DNA of 64,000 bases from Azorinus chamasolen (lineage: Eukaryota > Mollusca > Bivalvia > Cardiida > Solecurtidae), in assembly GCA_963576725.1 (NCBI GenBank), contig OY755238.1, forward strand, positions 28,725,201 to 28,789,200. Reading direction: 5' to 3'. Positions 1-9,739 of the stretch are shown piece after piece. The stretch's first letter is position 1; every line of letters starts with the position of its first letter. Position numbers and translations under genes: made by a program. The notes below the pieces were generated by a model, which saw nothing but the letters and a program-made list of their open reading frames with translations, searched no databases and was not told where the DNA came from.

Positions 1-56
1 GATTTCAAAAGCAGTCAACTCTTCCCCTCATATAAATGTTTTTGCAAGTACGAGGT

Positions 57-232
57 CCATGCTTATAAAACTTTAAGTTGAGTCTGAGTTCGTTCTCAAG
101 TTTTTGATTGGTCAGATTTTGAGCCTTTGGTTCAAATCGGACCATTCAAAAGCATGAGAACTCAAATCTGACCAATCAGAAGCTTGAGAACGAACTCAGA
201 CTCAACTAAAAAGTTTTATAATTATAGACCAA
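57..232. repeat. Foldback repeat, family H copy 1
   Basis: An imperfect long inverted repeat. The left arm carries TTGAGTCTGAG and GATTGGTCAGATTT; the right arm carries their complements and ends near GTTTTATAA. Further copies lie at 36637-36750 and 51865-52012. No coding capacity is seen. Confidence 0.75.
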
Positions 233-234
233 GA

Positions 235-440
235 CCATACGTCTCCTGTAGGTGCCGTTCGATCAGAATCAGATGTATTTGCTTATGGAATAATATAGAT
301 ATGATTTTATAGTCTACCATGGCCATACAACACTGTGCACATATGCCTTTGCAAAATACCAGGAAATAAATATGCATGATGTCATTATTTCTGACATAAT
401 ATTCAACAGGGAAATGATATGATTATGTAGGTATATGTAA
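235..440. repeat. Decayed family A MITE (half)
   Basis: Contains the right half of the family A pattern (TCCTGTAGGTGCCGTTCGATC, then TTTGCTTATGGAATAATATAG). The opposite arm is missing or has been replaced by the adjacent family H repeat. Confidence 0.5.
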
Positions 441-631
441 GTGTCTGGAAACGTGCGACAGAACTGATTCCCAAGAGTAACGATGTCTTTTGAAGTGTCC
501 ACATTGTCGCAACATGCAATCTCATCTTAGTGATTGTTTGTGGCGTATTATTTCAAAACCGTTTAATCTTCAGCCTATGAAAGTGTACAAAGCAGTAGAG
601 GATACTGCTAATAATTTAGTTAATATTTCGC

Positions 632-830
632 CAGGTTTAACCCATTCTCACTTACAGGCGCATACAGACACCCTTGCAAACAGAGTAGACCTAGATCAGA
701 TAGCTCCTGTAGGAGCTTTCTGATCAAAGTCTTTCCTGATTGTTAATGGTAATCGATGGATATGTTTCTACAGTTCAGTTCGTGGCCAAATAAACTCTAA
801 TGTCCATGTTTCATTATAAAGCTGTACCAA
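632..830. repeat. Family A MITE, diverged
   Basis: Starts with a TTAACCCATTCTC-like end and has the arm GCAAACAGAGTAGACC followed by AGCTCCTGTAGGAGCT. The second arm is degraded and the right terminus is unclear. Confidence 0.6.
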
Positions 831-879
831 TGATTGTTCATTACGTCATGCAATCTTGAATACTGCTCAAGACTTAGCG

Positions 880-1366
880 ACTCCGTGAAGATTCACGTCA
901 GGAATAATGCCATCATGAATAATACTTAGATTAACCCTTCTCTTGCTGAATTTTAAAATACATTTCTCCTTCTCTACCCATGCCCTGTTGTATAATTACA
1001 TAGATCTTCACTGTGTACAAGTATTTCGCTGTGCAATCACTGCTGCGGAGTGCACTGGTTGCACAATCAACTTGTAAATAGTGCAGACCCAGATGAGACA
1101 GCTCCTGCAGGAGCTGTCTCATCTGGGTCTTCACTATTTACCGGTAGGTATATTGACGTGAATAGCAAGCGAAGGGGGCTAATGTTTATTATGAAACATG
1201 GACACAGGAATATTTTGGTCCTCGTAAAAACTGTAGAATCGTATTTATATTATTCCATAAGCAAACAGAGCAGACCCTAATCAGGTGACTTCTACAGTGA
1301 TCGTCTTATCTGGGTCTACTATGTTTGCAAATGTGTAGGAATGCGTAGTTATGGAGTAAATGGTGA
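880..1366. repeat. Family A2 MITE interrupted by a family E MITE
   Basis: The left part resembles the A2 left half (AATAATGCCATCATGAATAA, then TTAGATTAA) and the right part its continuation (GGACACAGGAATATTTTGG, then GCAAACAGAGCAGACCCTAA). The family E element at 931-1182 is inserted at the TTAA that other A2 copies keep intact, for example at 15347. Confidence 0.65.
931..1182 (+). mobile_element. Family E MITE, copy 1
   Basis: Begins TTAACCCTTCTCTTGCTG and ends AGCAAGCGAAGGGGGCTAA. It carries a near-perfect central palindrome with centre AGCTCCTGCAGGAGCT inside arms of AGACCCAGATGAGAC. Related copies are at 37307, 41659 and 50807. Short ORFs through it are palindrome read-through, not genes. 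Confidence 0.8.
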
Positions 1367-1429
1367 ATGTATGCGATTTATTCACTAATGGTCTATTTGC
1401 AATTAATTTGCATTCAGTTACTGGAATTC

Positions 1430-1560
1430 AATACATCTTATTAACCAATGCTGGCGGAAACGAGGCATAATTAATGTCCTATGCAAGCATTGTAGACCCA
1501 TATGAGAGGGCTACTAAAGGAGCCATCTAATCTGAGTCTACACTGTCTGTCATGCTACAC
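1430..1560. repeat. Family K MITE remnant
   Basis: Decayed hairpin with arms like GCATTGTAGACCCATATGAG and CTGAGTCTACACTGTCTG. It resembles the better copies near 9360 and 36072. Confidence 0.45.
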
Positions 1561-1657
1561 ATTTCTTTATAAAAGTCCCTAAATATTCACCGTAAGCTTG
1601 ACATGTTTGAATTTCGGAATAGTCCATTTTACAATTCAGCATTGTAATGGTCAACAA

Positions 1658-1891
1658 TTAACCCATTCCCTCATAGTCACGCCTTTTGACGCCTCTGCAA
1701 TAGTCACCTGTTGATACCATTGTGATAAATAGAGCATTTGCTCCTATAGGAGCAAATGCTAGAGATATTTATTACAATTGTTTCAAACTAACACATTCTA
1801 AAATGTTCCCTTTCTCTAGTTAATGCTAATTTTCGGTAGATTTATTCAAACAGTTTGGATCTAAAAAATAGCCTATGAGGGAATGGGTTAA
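1658..1891 (+). mobile_element. Family B MITE, copy 1
   Basis: Ends TTAACCCATTCCCTCATAG and CTATGAGGGAATGGGTTAA are inverted copies. The centre is GAGCATTTGCTCCTATAGGA plus its complement, with flanks ATAAATAGAGCATTTG. The TTAA termini suggest a piggyBac-like mode of insertion. Confidence 0.85.
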
Positions 1892-1974
1892 CTTGTTCTA
1901 CACATACTGGTCCTTTGAACCCTGAATTTTCATAGGACAATTCATCCATGATTAATTTAACAGTAGAGTAATTC

Positions 1975-2092
1975 AGTATGCAATGGTACAAGAATAATTT
2001 TGAAAGGCAAGCAGTGTAGAACCTTATCAGAGGTAGGCTATATACTGTTTGCGAATGCCAGTAACTTAGTTTCTCACATTGAAAGGGTTACA
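1975..2092. repeat. Family K MITE remnant
   Basis: Contains GGCAAGCAGTGTAGAACC and a degraded second arm, then GAAAGGGTTACATTAA. It directly abuts the family B element that follows. Confidence 0.4.
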
Positions 2093-2324
2093 TTAACTCG
2101 TTATCTCCTAGGCTATTTTTAGACCCGACCTCTTTGAATAAATCTACCGAAAAGGAGCATTAACTAGAGAAAAGAATATTTTTTTTGGAATTTTGTACCC
2201 TGAAACCATTGTGATAAATAGAGCATTTGCTCCTAGAGGAGCAAATGCTCTATTTATCACAATGGTTTCATAAAGTGACGTTTATAGATGCACAAAAATG
2301 CGTCACTAGGAGATAATGTGTTAA
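2093..2324 (-). mobile_element. Family B MITE, copy 2 (reverse)
   Basis: Reverse orientation: starts TTAACTCGTTATCTCCTAGG, ends CTAGGAGATAATGTGTTAA, with the long central hairpin around CTCCTAGAGGAG. Confidence 0.85.
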
Positions 2325-2349
2325 TACTACTCAGGTTCCTCCTACCACA

Positions 2350-2597
2350 TTACCCTCATTAAGACGACTTTTGGCTCAAGTACAAACAGGGTAGATCTAG
2401 ATCAGACGGATTCTGCAGGAGCCGCCTGATCAGGATCTGCTCTGTTTGCTTATAAAAATTACATACATTACTGATTCTACAGTTTTTTTTAACCAATATC
2501 AACATTACCTAGTTCAAGATGCCATAATGAATTTCAGCTAATTAATATTCATATATTCATTATTTCCCACACGATTATTCATCAGAGAAATGATTAC
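2350..2597. mobile_element. Family A MITE inserted in the exon 2 splice donor
   Basis: The hairpin core has arms AGATCTAGATCAGACGG and CCGCCTGATCAGGATCTG. Both outer borders are TTAC (2350-2353 and 2594-2597), read as a 4 bp target duplication. The right TTAC is, on the minus strand, GTAA: the splice donor of the CRAL-TRIO exon at 2598-2747. The duplication therefore appears to have rebuilt the donor at the exon border. In other copies the termini are TTAA, so this would be a non-standard target. Confidence 0.7.
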
Positions 2598-2747
2598 CTG
2601 TTGGAGTTGTCAGCCATTTTTGCTGGATAACCCACTCTCTTAACGTCTGTACGGCTAGCTCTCTGTCTTTTTCGTTAAGCTCGCCCAGCTCATCCTTAGC
2701 TTTCTTCTGACTCTTCTCGCTTAACTTGGTTCGGAATAATGCGTCAC
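2598..2747 (-). CDS. CRAL-TRIO family protein, coding exon 2
   Basis: No long ORF marks this gene; it was found by splice signals. On the minus strand a CTGCAG acceptor precedes 150 open bases, followed by the donor G|GTAATC. The exon encodes 49 full codons plus split codons at each end. Visible segments are LSEKSQKKAKDELGE and RELAVQTLREWVIQQKWL, then a TTPTG end. This matches the CRAL-TRIO N-terminal helical region (K-A-x-x-E-L, then A-x-x-x-L-R-x-W, then W-L). Relatives include alpha-tocopherol transfer protein, RLBP1 and clavesins, which bind lipophilic ligands such as tocopherol, retinal or phosphoinositides. The expected next motif (LLRFLRARKF-like) would open exon 3, not seen here and presumably left of the window. 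Family assignment is from memory; subfamily is unknown. Confidence 0.75.
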
Positions 2748-2785
2748 CTGCAGAATAGGAAACGTTTTATTCATATCCATATTTA

Positions 2786-2830
2786 ACCCTTACAGTGTTG
2801 GCTTTTCGAATGGTACTGGGGGCTAACTAC
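2786..2830. repeat. Isolated TTAACCCTTAC terminus
   Basis: TTAACCCTTACAGTGTTGGC looks like one end of a family K type MITE; no matching hairpin follows directly. Confidence 0.3.
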
Positions 2831-2954
2831 GTATTACAGTGCTCCCTCCCTACAACGGCCCTCTCGACAACGTTTCCCTCCTTACAACAACGTATGTCAC
2901 TGTTCCCGAAACAACAAGGCTCCAGAAACAACTTTTTTCCATCGTATGTTCTTT

Positions 2955-3051
2955 ATGCCTCCATCAAACCCTATGTTGTGACCACTCTTTAGAATCGTCA
3001 CAAAGTGACGATTCTAAAGAGTGGTCACAACATAGGGCTTGATAGAGGCAT
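2955..3051. repeat. Near-perfect 97 bp palindrome, family G copy 1
   Basis: The arms (ACCCTATGTTGTGACCACTC, then TTTAGAATCGTCA) pair almost completely with the right arm around a short CAAAGTG centre. Related hairpins occur near 16690, 17120 and 18400. Confidence 0.85.
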
Positions 3052-4105
3052 AACGGTTTTAGTTCTCGAAATACACCATATATGGGGATCTGCAAACAAC
3101 TAACTATGTTTGATTTTCCCTCCCTATAACAACTCCCTCTGAACTCAACTCAACTCAACTCAATTTTATTCACGCTTTGGTTCACATTTTTTTATGAACA
3201 GCAAAAGCATCAAGTAATATACATGCATAAAGTAAATCAAAATATGTTGTGTCAGTGAGGTATTGTAAAGATTGAAATCGTATAGAACTTTAACTACAGG
3301 AAACGACCATTATATTCCATTGGTCCGTTGAGGCAATCTTGCATAGCAGTTTAGATCCTGACCAGCCATCATGTGTTGATGATTGGTCCAGAATTAAACG
3401 ATAGTTCTGCTCTATATTTTTTTAATTCATGCTAGATGTGTGCATTTCACATTTAACACTGGTGCTATATAACACAGATCGAAAAAGGAAGGTAAAATAT
3501 AACAACCGATTATGTTGTAATATACGGATGAGTTAGAACTATGAATGTCATTTAAGCGTATACTGATTATTTTAGGCGAACCCTTAGTACATGTATGATA
3601 CGACTGAATTTAGTATAATATGTATCATAATCAGATAATGATATAAACACAAGCAATAGTCAGGTATTGCAAACACATTTAGTTTGCATATAATGATTAT
3701 CATTTAGCAAGATTCAGAATAAAAATGCGTTGTGCATTGAAGATTATAACACAACTGAACGCATCAGACAAAACCTTTTGTAACCCCGTTTGTTGCTCTT
3801 AGCAATGACCGAAAGCGAAATTATTGTCAAGACCAACAGGAGGTTACATTGTTAAATTATTGTTTTGTTGTTGTTGTTGTTGTCTTAAATTACTACTCAG
3901 ATTTACTGCAGACTTGAGCGAAGGAAAGCATGACTCCTACCCTCTCTCTCGTCTGCAGCATAATTCGATGAGTAAGTATACACAATTATTATTTTAATGT
4001 CATATGCAAGAAGCATAATGTGTTTACAATGTAAGTACAAAATACATGTAGTTCAGTATGCTTTAACTTCACCTTAGCATTAAATAAATATGGGTCTAGA
4101 TATAA
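3052..4105. other. No gene seen; short simple repeats
   Basis: About 1 kb of intronic AT-rich sequence. A short CTCAA run lies near 3140-3162 and a TTG run at 3862-3883. A CTGCAG-to-GTAAGT pair (3907-3978, plus strand) could mimic an exon but shows no recognisable coding content. Confidence 0.5.
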
Positions 4106-4316
4106 TCAACTCTTTGCATGCTGGGTAAACTGTCGTCTGCAACAATTGTCGTCCGCCACTGTTCCAAAATGAGTATCTTGAGAATTTTTTCAAAATACTG
4201 TCAGAGTGACAAACAGTTTGGATCCTGATGAGACGCCGCGTTACGTGGCGTCTCATCAGGATCCAAACCGTTTGCAAACGTAATCACTTTTTCGTCACCA
4301 GCGTGCAAAGAGTTAA
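4106..4316. mobile_element. Family D MITE, copy 1
   Basis: Ends TCAACTCTTTGCATGCTGG and CCAGCGTGCAAAGAGTTAA are inverted copies. The central palindrome is CAAACAGTTTGGATCCTGAT, then GAGACGCCGCG, and its complement. Confidence 0.8.
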
Positions 4317-4669
4317 AAAGCGAAATCTGACCTTATATTACTGTTCAGTTAAAATGATTGGCAAACAGTTTGGATTTGGATCCAACACAAATTCAATTGT
4401 GTCCAATCCAGACCCACGCCGTCTGCATGCGCAAATAGTTTGTAATCGGTTACATAGGGTATTACTGTTGTATTACCGTTTTATATAGCCACTATCAACC
4501 TATTCAGGAAATGGTGATAGGCGTGCTCAATTGCTCGTAACTATTCTATTGTGAAAAAAAGTATTGGCCGGTAACGGCACGACAATGGATACAAAGGGAT
4601 TTATTTACAAAAGGACAATTGCCCAGGTAAGTAGTTTACCATCTGCATATGATCGATAAAGAGATAAAT
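4317..4669. other. Decayed palindrome and probable LINE 3' region
   Basis: 4355-4425 carries a degraded D-like hairpin (CAAACAGTTTGGATTTGG, TGTCCAATCCAGACCC). About 4550-4669 is probably the 3' untranslated part of the minus-strand LINE; no clear poly-A, tail repeat or target duplication was identified. Confidence 0.35.
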
Positions 4670-7600
4670 TTATTTTACAGTTGTTATAATGTTTTTGATA
4701 AAAAGAGCCAGTCGTCTTAGCTTTGGTCTGCTATCGGATGTTAATAAGTCTGCAAATTTCATCATATTAGGACGCTTATAGTAATACTTAGGAATGTATT
4801 CGCTTCTATATCTATTAAATTCTGAACATGTTAGGAGATAATGAAATTCATCACCAATGTCATTACAGTTTGAACACTTTCTTTCATGTTTAGGAATTCC
4901 TCGCCATCTTCCCGTTTCAATCGGAAGTCTATGGTTTCTAGTAATAATTGCCATAACATTTCTGCATAAATACGGGGATAATAGTGATATGTATTTGCTT
5001 TGTTTAAACTCTGACTTAAGACATTTATAAATGTTTGTATTTGATGTATTTTCTATTTCTGCTTGCCAGCCTTGCACAAATATGTCTTTAAATTTTCGGT
5101 GGGACGATTTTATTAACCATTTCTTATTTGTAAAACTTTGGTCATACCAAATACCTGAAAAGCCAGATGAACACAAGATATTCTTTACATTATCAAGCCA
5201 TGATGATGTAGTGCCATTTGCTTTGTAATTACCGTATATAAATTTATAGATCGTTGCTGATAATTTTGGGTTGGTATTAGCATTTATGTTTTCAATAAGG
5301 CTTGACCAGTAAGAAATAATCCTCTTTTTAATATCAACATTTAACGGATACACACCGGTCTCTCCGTAAACCATATAAGAGGGTGTTGATTTCTTTAGTT
5401 TAAAAATATATTTTAGGAATCGTAATTGGACTCTTTCAATAGAATCATTGTTCCCACCACCCCAAATCTCGCATCCAAACAACAGAATTGGCTTTATAAT
5501 TCTTTCAAAAAGGTCCAATTGTAAATCATAAGGGAGAGATAACGATTTTATTTTCCGTAATAAGGCAAACATTGCTTTATTTGCTTGTTCTGTAATACCT
5601 AATTTTGCTTTATTAAAAGAACCGCTTCTATTAAAGTTTATGCCTAGATATTTATACTCTGTGACAATTTCAAGCAATGCATTTCCTAATTTAAATTTGT
5701 GTTTGTTTGAGTATCTTCCTTTGCTGAAAACAACTATTTTAGTTTTCTTTGTATTTATAGATAATTTCCATGTTTTACAATAGTGTCCAAAAGAAGTCAG
5801 TGCATTTTGTAGGTCTGCTTCACTGTCACCGAAAAGGACGGTATCATCCGCGTAAAGTAAGATGTAAAGCTTAAGATAAATAATGATTTCATTGTGTTTT
5901 ACTTGTTTGTCTAGTCCATTTACATGGTGTTGCAGATAATCGTCTAAGTCATTTAGAAAAAATGAGAAAAGAAGCGGCGATAAATTTTCACCTTGTCTTA
6001 CCCCGTTTAGGCAATGAAAGAAGGGAGGGCATCCTGTATTTGTAACTATTTGCGATTTAATATTGTTGTACATATTGTGTATAACATTGAAACATTTTCC
6101 AGTTATTCCTTCATTTTGTATTTTTTTCCACAGACCTGCTCTCCAAACTGAGTCAAACGCCTGTTTAAAGTCGATAAAGCAACAGTAAAGTTTCTGTTTA
6201 CTTGTATGAGCGATATCAATCAGATTTTTTAGTATAAAAATGTTATCGACCACTGAGTGGTCTTTTCTGAAACCCGCTTGAACAGGTTTTATTAAATTGT
6301 TAGTTTCTGAATAAATTTTCAGTCTATTATTTAATATACATGTAAAAAGTTTGCCAAAACAACTCAAAAGGGAAATAGGACGATAATTCTCAGGTGACGT
6401 TGGTTCACCCTTATTTTTAAAAATTGGCTTGATCATACCAGTTGTCCAGTTTTCAGGTATCACTCCTTCATCAAAGATTACATTAAATAACTTTATATAT
6501 ATTGGCATCATGATGTTCATGGAGTGTTTTAGATGTTCATTTAAGATGTTATCTATTCCTGGTGATTTACTATTTTTTAAACTTGCGATGGCTTTCTGTA
6601 TTTCTTGTTCTGTGATAGGTGTATTTATTTCATCATTAATTATGTTGTTATCTAATGTTATATCTGTTTCAATTTCGTTATCGGTTGGTAATTCATTGAT
6701 CGATTTGAAATGTTCGTACAAGTCATTTAAACTAGCAAGAGTTTCTTGATTATTAGATTTTGTACTAAGTATTTTCCAATATTGTTTAGGGTCTGTCTTC
6801 TTCAGACCCTTTAATTTGATTATCGTTTCATTTCTACATGTTTTTGATGCAGTATTCAATGTCATTTTGTATTGTTTACTTACGTTTTTCAGAAGTTGCT
6901 TATAGTAATGTGTTTTATATTTGTTATATGCTTTTCTTGTTTTATGATAGAGATTTCTCATAGCTTGACATTTCCTGTCAAACCAAGACTTTTTAAACGT
7001 CTCAGTACTTGTCTGTTTTCCTGTCTTCACTGTACCAAAGGTTTCTAATGATGTGTTTTCAAATAACCGTCCAATGTCTGTTACAACGTCGTCTATGTCA
7101 ATTCTATTAATATTATTTTTTTCAACTACTTTATCTAATTTAATCTCTATTTCTGCAACCTTTGTAATGTCTATATTTTCTGTAAACATCATACTTTTAT
7201 TTCTATCCCAGAGTTTAGTCTTTGTGGATATACCAGTTTCTGGTGAATCAGACTCTATTTGTGTTTGCAATGTGTTTAAATTCATTGTGACTGGACAATG
7301 CACATCTGAGTATAAATTGCAAAACTCTAATACTTCAAGTTTCAATATTGATTTAAATAACGGCGATGAACATAGAAAATAATCCACGGTGCTAGCATTT
7401 TTACATGTTAGCTTTGTGTTTGTAAAATCTGGTTCTATTCTACCATTTATAATAAATAAACTGTTGTTTTTACAAAAGTCAATAAGTTGATAGCCATAAC
7501 TATTTGAGCACGTGTCCTTCGAATTTCTTTCTAAAGGAACATTAAACTTTTCAAAATTTTCAAAAGTTTCTTCATCATCATTTTCTAAGTCTTGCAGGTC

Positions 7601-8197
7601 GAAAATGTCAAGGATAAAATTATCAATTTGAACATAATCTTTTAAACTTTTGCATCTAGCATTAAAGTCTCCAAATAATAAAATGTTTTTATCGTTTGGA
7701 CAAAAGCTGAATATCTCATTTTGGATTTCCTGAAAGGGCTCATCAGAAGCATATTTTGAGCCAGATGGTGGAATATACACAACGCCACATTTAATGTCAT
7801 CTTTTCCTTCAATTATTGATTTTGAGATAGTAAAAAATTTAATAAGATTCGAGTTTGATTTCTGTTCAACTGTAACGTATGGTGCAATACCATCTTTGAT
7901 AAGCAAAGCAATTCCACCTGCTTTATAACGTGACAGTTTCTGTCTATGGAAAAGATGTACTTTAAAACCTGGAATATTCACATCATCTGACTCATCAGTC
8001 TTTGTCTCTTGTAGCCCAACAATATCATATTCGTTCAGAAATGAACAAAATTCGGGAGTCTTTAATTTAGAGCTTAAACCACATACATTTAAGCTAAGAA
8101 TGTTTATATTTCTACGCGCCAACTGCCTATGTGCCTTAAGACTACCACTATCCACATGTCTATTGTCCGGCGGACCGTGACCGTCTCCAGGTAACCG
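4670..8197 (-). CDS. LINE ORF2: APE endonuclease and reverse transcriptase
   Basis: Nicks target DNA and reverse-transcribes the element RNA at the nick. Counting from the GTG at 8153-8155 there are 1161 residues. An APE-type endonuclease comes first (LSLNVCGL near 20, VGLQETK near 48, FGDFNAR near 162, then SDVHCPV near 285). The reverse transcriptase has ENYRPISLLS near 592, IDFKQAFDS near 660, GVRQGENLSPLLF near 715 and the catalytic YADD near 768. A C-terminal C-x2-C-x7-H-x4-C knuckle (CSNCNDIGDEFHYLLTC) lies near 1095. There is no RNase H domain that I can see. No ATG occurs between the ORF1 stop at 8198 and the endonuclease; the first internal methionines are near residue 320. Translation must therefore use TAG read-through, reinitiation at a non-AUG codon, or neither if the copy is dead. 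Clade is not assigned. Confidence 0.9.
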   Translation of the reverse strand, partial: RLPGDGHGPPDNRHVDSGSLKAHRQLARRNINILSLNVCGLSSKLKTPEFCSFLNEYDIVGLQETKTDESDDVNIPGFKVHLFHRQKLSRYKAGGIALLIKDGIAPYVTVEQKSNSNLIKFFTISKSIIEGKDDIKCGVVYIPPSGSKYASDEPFQEIQNEIFSFCPNDKNILLFGDFNARCKSLKDYVQIDNFILDIFDLQDLENDDEETFENFEKFNVPLERNSKDTCSNSYGYQLIDFCKNNSLFIINGRIEPDFTNTKLTCKNASTVDYFLCSSPLFKSILKLEVLEFCNLYSDVHCPVTMNLNTLQTQIESDSPETGISTKTKLWDRNKSMMFTENIDITKVAEIEIKLDKVVEKNNINRIDIDDVVTDIGRLFENTSLETFGTVKTGKQTSTETFKKSWFDRKCQAMRNLYHKTRKAYNKYKTHYYKQLLKNVSKQYKMTLNTASKTCRNETIIKLKGLKKTDPKQYWKILSTKSNNQETLASLNDLYEHFKSINELPTDNEIETDITLDNNIINDEINTPITEQEIQKAIASLKNSKSPGIDNILNEHLKHSMNIMMPIYIKLFNVIFDEGVIPENWTTGMIKPIFKNKGEPTSPENYRPISLLSCFGKLFTCILNNRLKIYSETNNLIKPVQAGFRKDHSVVDNIFILKNLIDIAHTSKQKLYCCFIDFKQAFDSVWRAGLWKKIQNEGITGKCFNVIHNMYNNIKSQIVTNTGCPPFFHCLNGVRQGENLSPLLFSFFLNDLDDYLQHHVNGLDKQVKHNEIIIYLKLYILLYADDTVLFGDSEADLQNALTSFGHYCKTWKLSINTKKTKIVVFSKGRYSNKHKFKLGNALLEIVTEYKYLGINFNRSGSFNKAKLGITEQANKAMFALLRKIKSLSLPYDLQLDLFERIIKPILLFGCEIWGGGNNDSIERVQLRFLKYIFKLKKSTPSYMVYGETGVYPLNVDIKKRIISYWSSLIENINANTNPKLSATIYKFIYGNYKANGTTSSWLDNVKNILCSSGFSGIWYDQSFTNKKWLIKSSHRKFKDIFVQGWQAEIENTSNTNIYKCLKSEFKQSKYISLLSPYLCRNVMAIITRNHRLPIETGRWRGIPKHERKCSNCNDIGDEFHYLLTCSEFNRYRSEYIPKYYYKRPNMMKFADLLTSDSRPKLRRLALFIKNIITTVK

Positions 8198-9112
8198 CTA
8201 ATCAATGTTGTTACCGTGGCACGTGTCGTTCGTGGGATCACGCGTCGCGCTTGCCCGCTGATCTTGCAGATGTGTGTCAACTACAGTCTCACCCTGTGCG
8301 GGTGTAGGAATTTGCGTTCCCTCTAAGTCTATCAAAAGTTCACTCTGTCCAGTGTCACTCTCGTCCGAAGATGATGCGTCCCTCTGCTTCTTAAATGTCA
8401 GGCCAGAGTCGAGGGGTGACTTGGCTTTCGTTTTACCTGCAACTACTGGCTTTGGCGGTGTCTGAACAACGGGATGTGTATTGAGCACTCCATACCTGTT
8501 CTCCTGTATGAAATTTGAACTAGGTCTCTAAGCGAAAGAACGCCTGTTCTGTGTCCTTGACCAATGTGCAGTTTGCGTCCCATTTTGTGCACGTTTGTAG
8601 TACATGTTTTCCGTTTGCATGTTTTGTGTTTGTTCTGTTCTGTTGTCCTTCCCCATGTTCGTCTGTTCGTGAACGTATTGTCTATCATTTATAAATAGTT
8701 TGTCTCTAACTAGTCTCACTTTATTCCGGGGATTTCTCCGAGCTTCTTTTGCCACGGGGTAAAGTTGCTTCCGTTTGCTTTCAATTTCTTGTGGGTATTG
8801 ATCATTAATGGAGTATCTTGTGTTCATTAACATTTTAGGCGCTGCACTTTTCACTTCTTCTTTGTCCCTGTAATATGTAAATTTTGCGACAATCGGCCTC
8901 GGATACCTGTGGTTAATGTTGAATCTCCCGAGGCGGTGTACCCGGTCAAATTTTATTTCATCTTTGATGTCTAGGTGCGTTTCAATAAACTGCTTAATAA
9001 CCGATTCACAATCTTCTTTGTCAGTTTCGAACAACACATACAATCTTCGTACCCCAAAGGGTGTCGTTGTAGAGAGGGAACACTGTATTGTCAAACGTTT
9101 TGCTACAAGAAT
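8198..9112 (-). pseudogene. LINE ORF1 fragment with an internal TAG
   Basis: Encodes an L1-ORF1-like RNA-binding region: LYVLFETDKEDCESVIKQF, then IKFDRVHRLGRF and RPIVAKFTYYRDKEEVKSAA, matching the second half of the RRM and the start of the C-terminal domain of L1-type ORF1 proteins. The expected N-terminal coiled coil and first RRM strand are absent and no ATG opens the frame, so it is 5'-truncated. A single in-frame TAG (8528-8530) splits it. The frame continues for 109 codons, rich in S, D, E and K (SSSDESDTG), to the TAG at 8198-8200. Downstream of that stop the same frame runs into ORF2. Confidence 0.75.
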
Positions 9113-9339
9113 TTACACAGGTATTAAAATAGATTTGTTTTCCTACGAAGGCAGGTTTGTTTTCGTAGGAAAACATTTCCTATTATATACACTGGCTTCG
9201 TAAGAAAATAAATGGTCTAAAATACCCACATAAATTGTCGTAGCAAAACTTTTGATGATAATACGTAGTTGGCTCCCAGTGCATTCCAACATTCAAACAG
9301 GTCAAGTTTATGGTGAATATGTAAGTTTTTTCCGAAGAA
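9113..9339. repeat. Short inverted repeat next to the LINE 5' end
   Basis: TTTTCCTACGAAGGCAGG and TTTTCGTAGGAAAAC form a small hairpin near 9136-9175. Nothing else is recognised. Confidence 0.35.
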
Positions 9340-9460
9340 AATTGCAACATGACAAACAGTGCAGACCCTGGTGAGAGGGCTTCTGTATGAACCCTCTCAT
9401 CTGAGTCTACACTATTTGCAAATGGAATTAGTGACTCGTGTCCCGCACTGTAAGGGTCAA
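9340..9460. mobile_element. Family K MITE
   Basis: Hairpin of GACAAACAGTGCAGACCC and GAGTCTACACTATTTGC around GGGCTTCTGTATGAACCC; the right end is CGCACTGTAAGGGTCAA. Confidence 0.6.
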
Positions 9461-9594
9461 AGAGTGATCTTTAACATCTTGAATTTTTAAACAACCCAAC
9501 ATTTCTTTCATAGGGGTCCATAGAACTTAATAAACATGTAACAGACAGTTTGAAGGTATAATATGCATTTTATTACTTTAAGGGAAACGAGTCA

Positions 9595-9705
9595 CCAATG
9601 TCATTTGCAAATAGTGAAGACCCAGATTAGAGTCGTCTGATCTGAGTCTACTCGGTTTGCAAATGCGTGAAAATACATTTATATGAGGGAAATTGTTACA
9701 AGTAG
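9595..9705. repeat. Family A MITE part with reduced apex
   Basis: Arms GCAAATAGTGAAGACCCAG and CTGAGTCTACTCGGTTTGC remain but the usual GGCTCCTATAGGAGCC centre is lost, leaving ATTAGAGTCGTCTGAT. Confidence 0.5.
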
Positions 9706-9739
9706 ATGGATGGTCACCATAGATTGCCAAGGGTACACG

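Larger units (their letters stand above)
4670..9112 (-). mobile_element. Non-LTR retrotransposon (LINE), 5'-truncated
   Basis: Two minus-strand protein regions make up this element: an L1-ORF1-like RNA-binding region, then a long endonuclease-reverse transcriptase. Both are in one continuous reading frame broken only by TAG at 8528-8530 and TAG at 8198-8200. A TAA at 9113-9115 and the lack of an ORF1 N-terminus place a 5' truncation near 9060-9112. The coding region is otherwise intact over 3.5 kb, so the copy looks fairly young. Confidence 0.9.

Noticed and set aside
1050..1280. Recurrent short ORFs with SADPDETAPAG or LDPDET-like words
   Set aside because: They are read-through of MITE palindromes and recur wherever the palindrome does.
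3905..3980. Possible plus-strand exon between CTGCAG and GTAAGT
   Set aside because: No recognisable protein and no partner exons.
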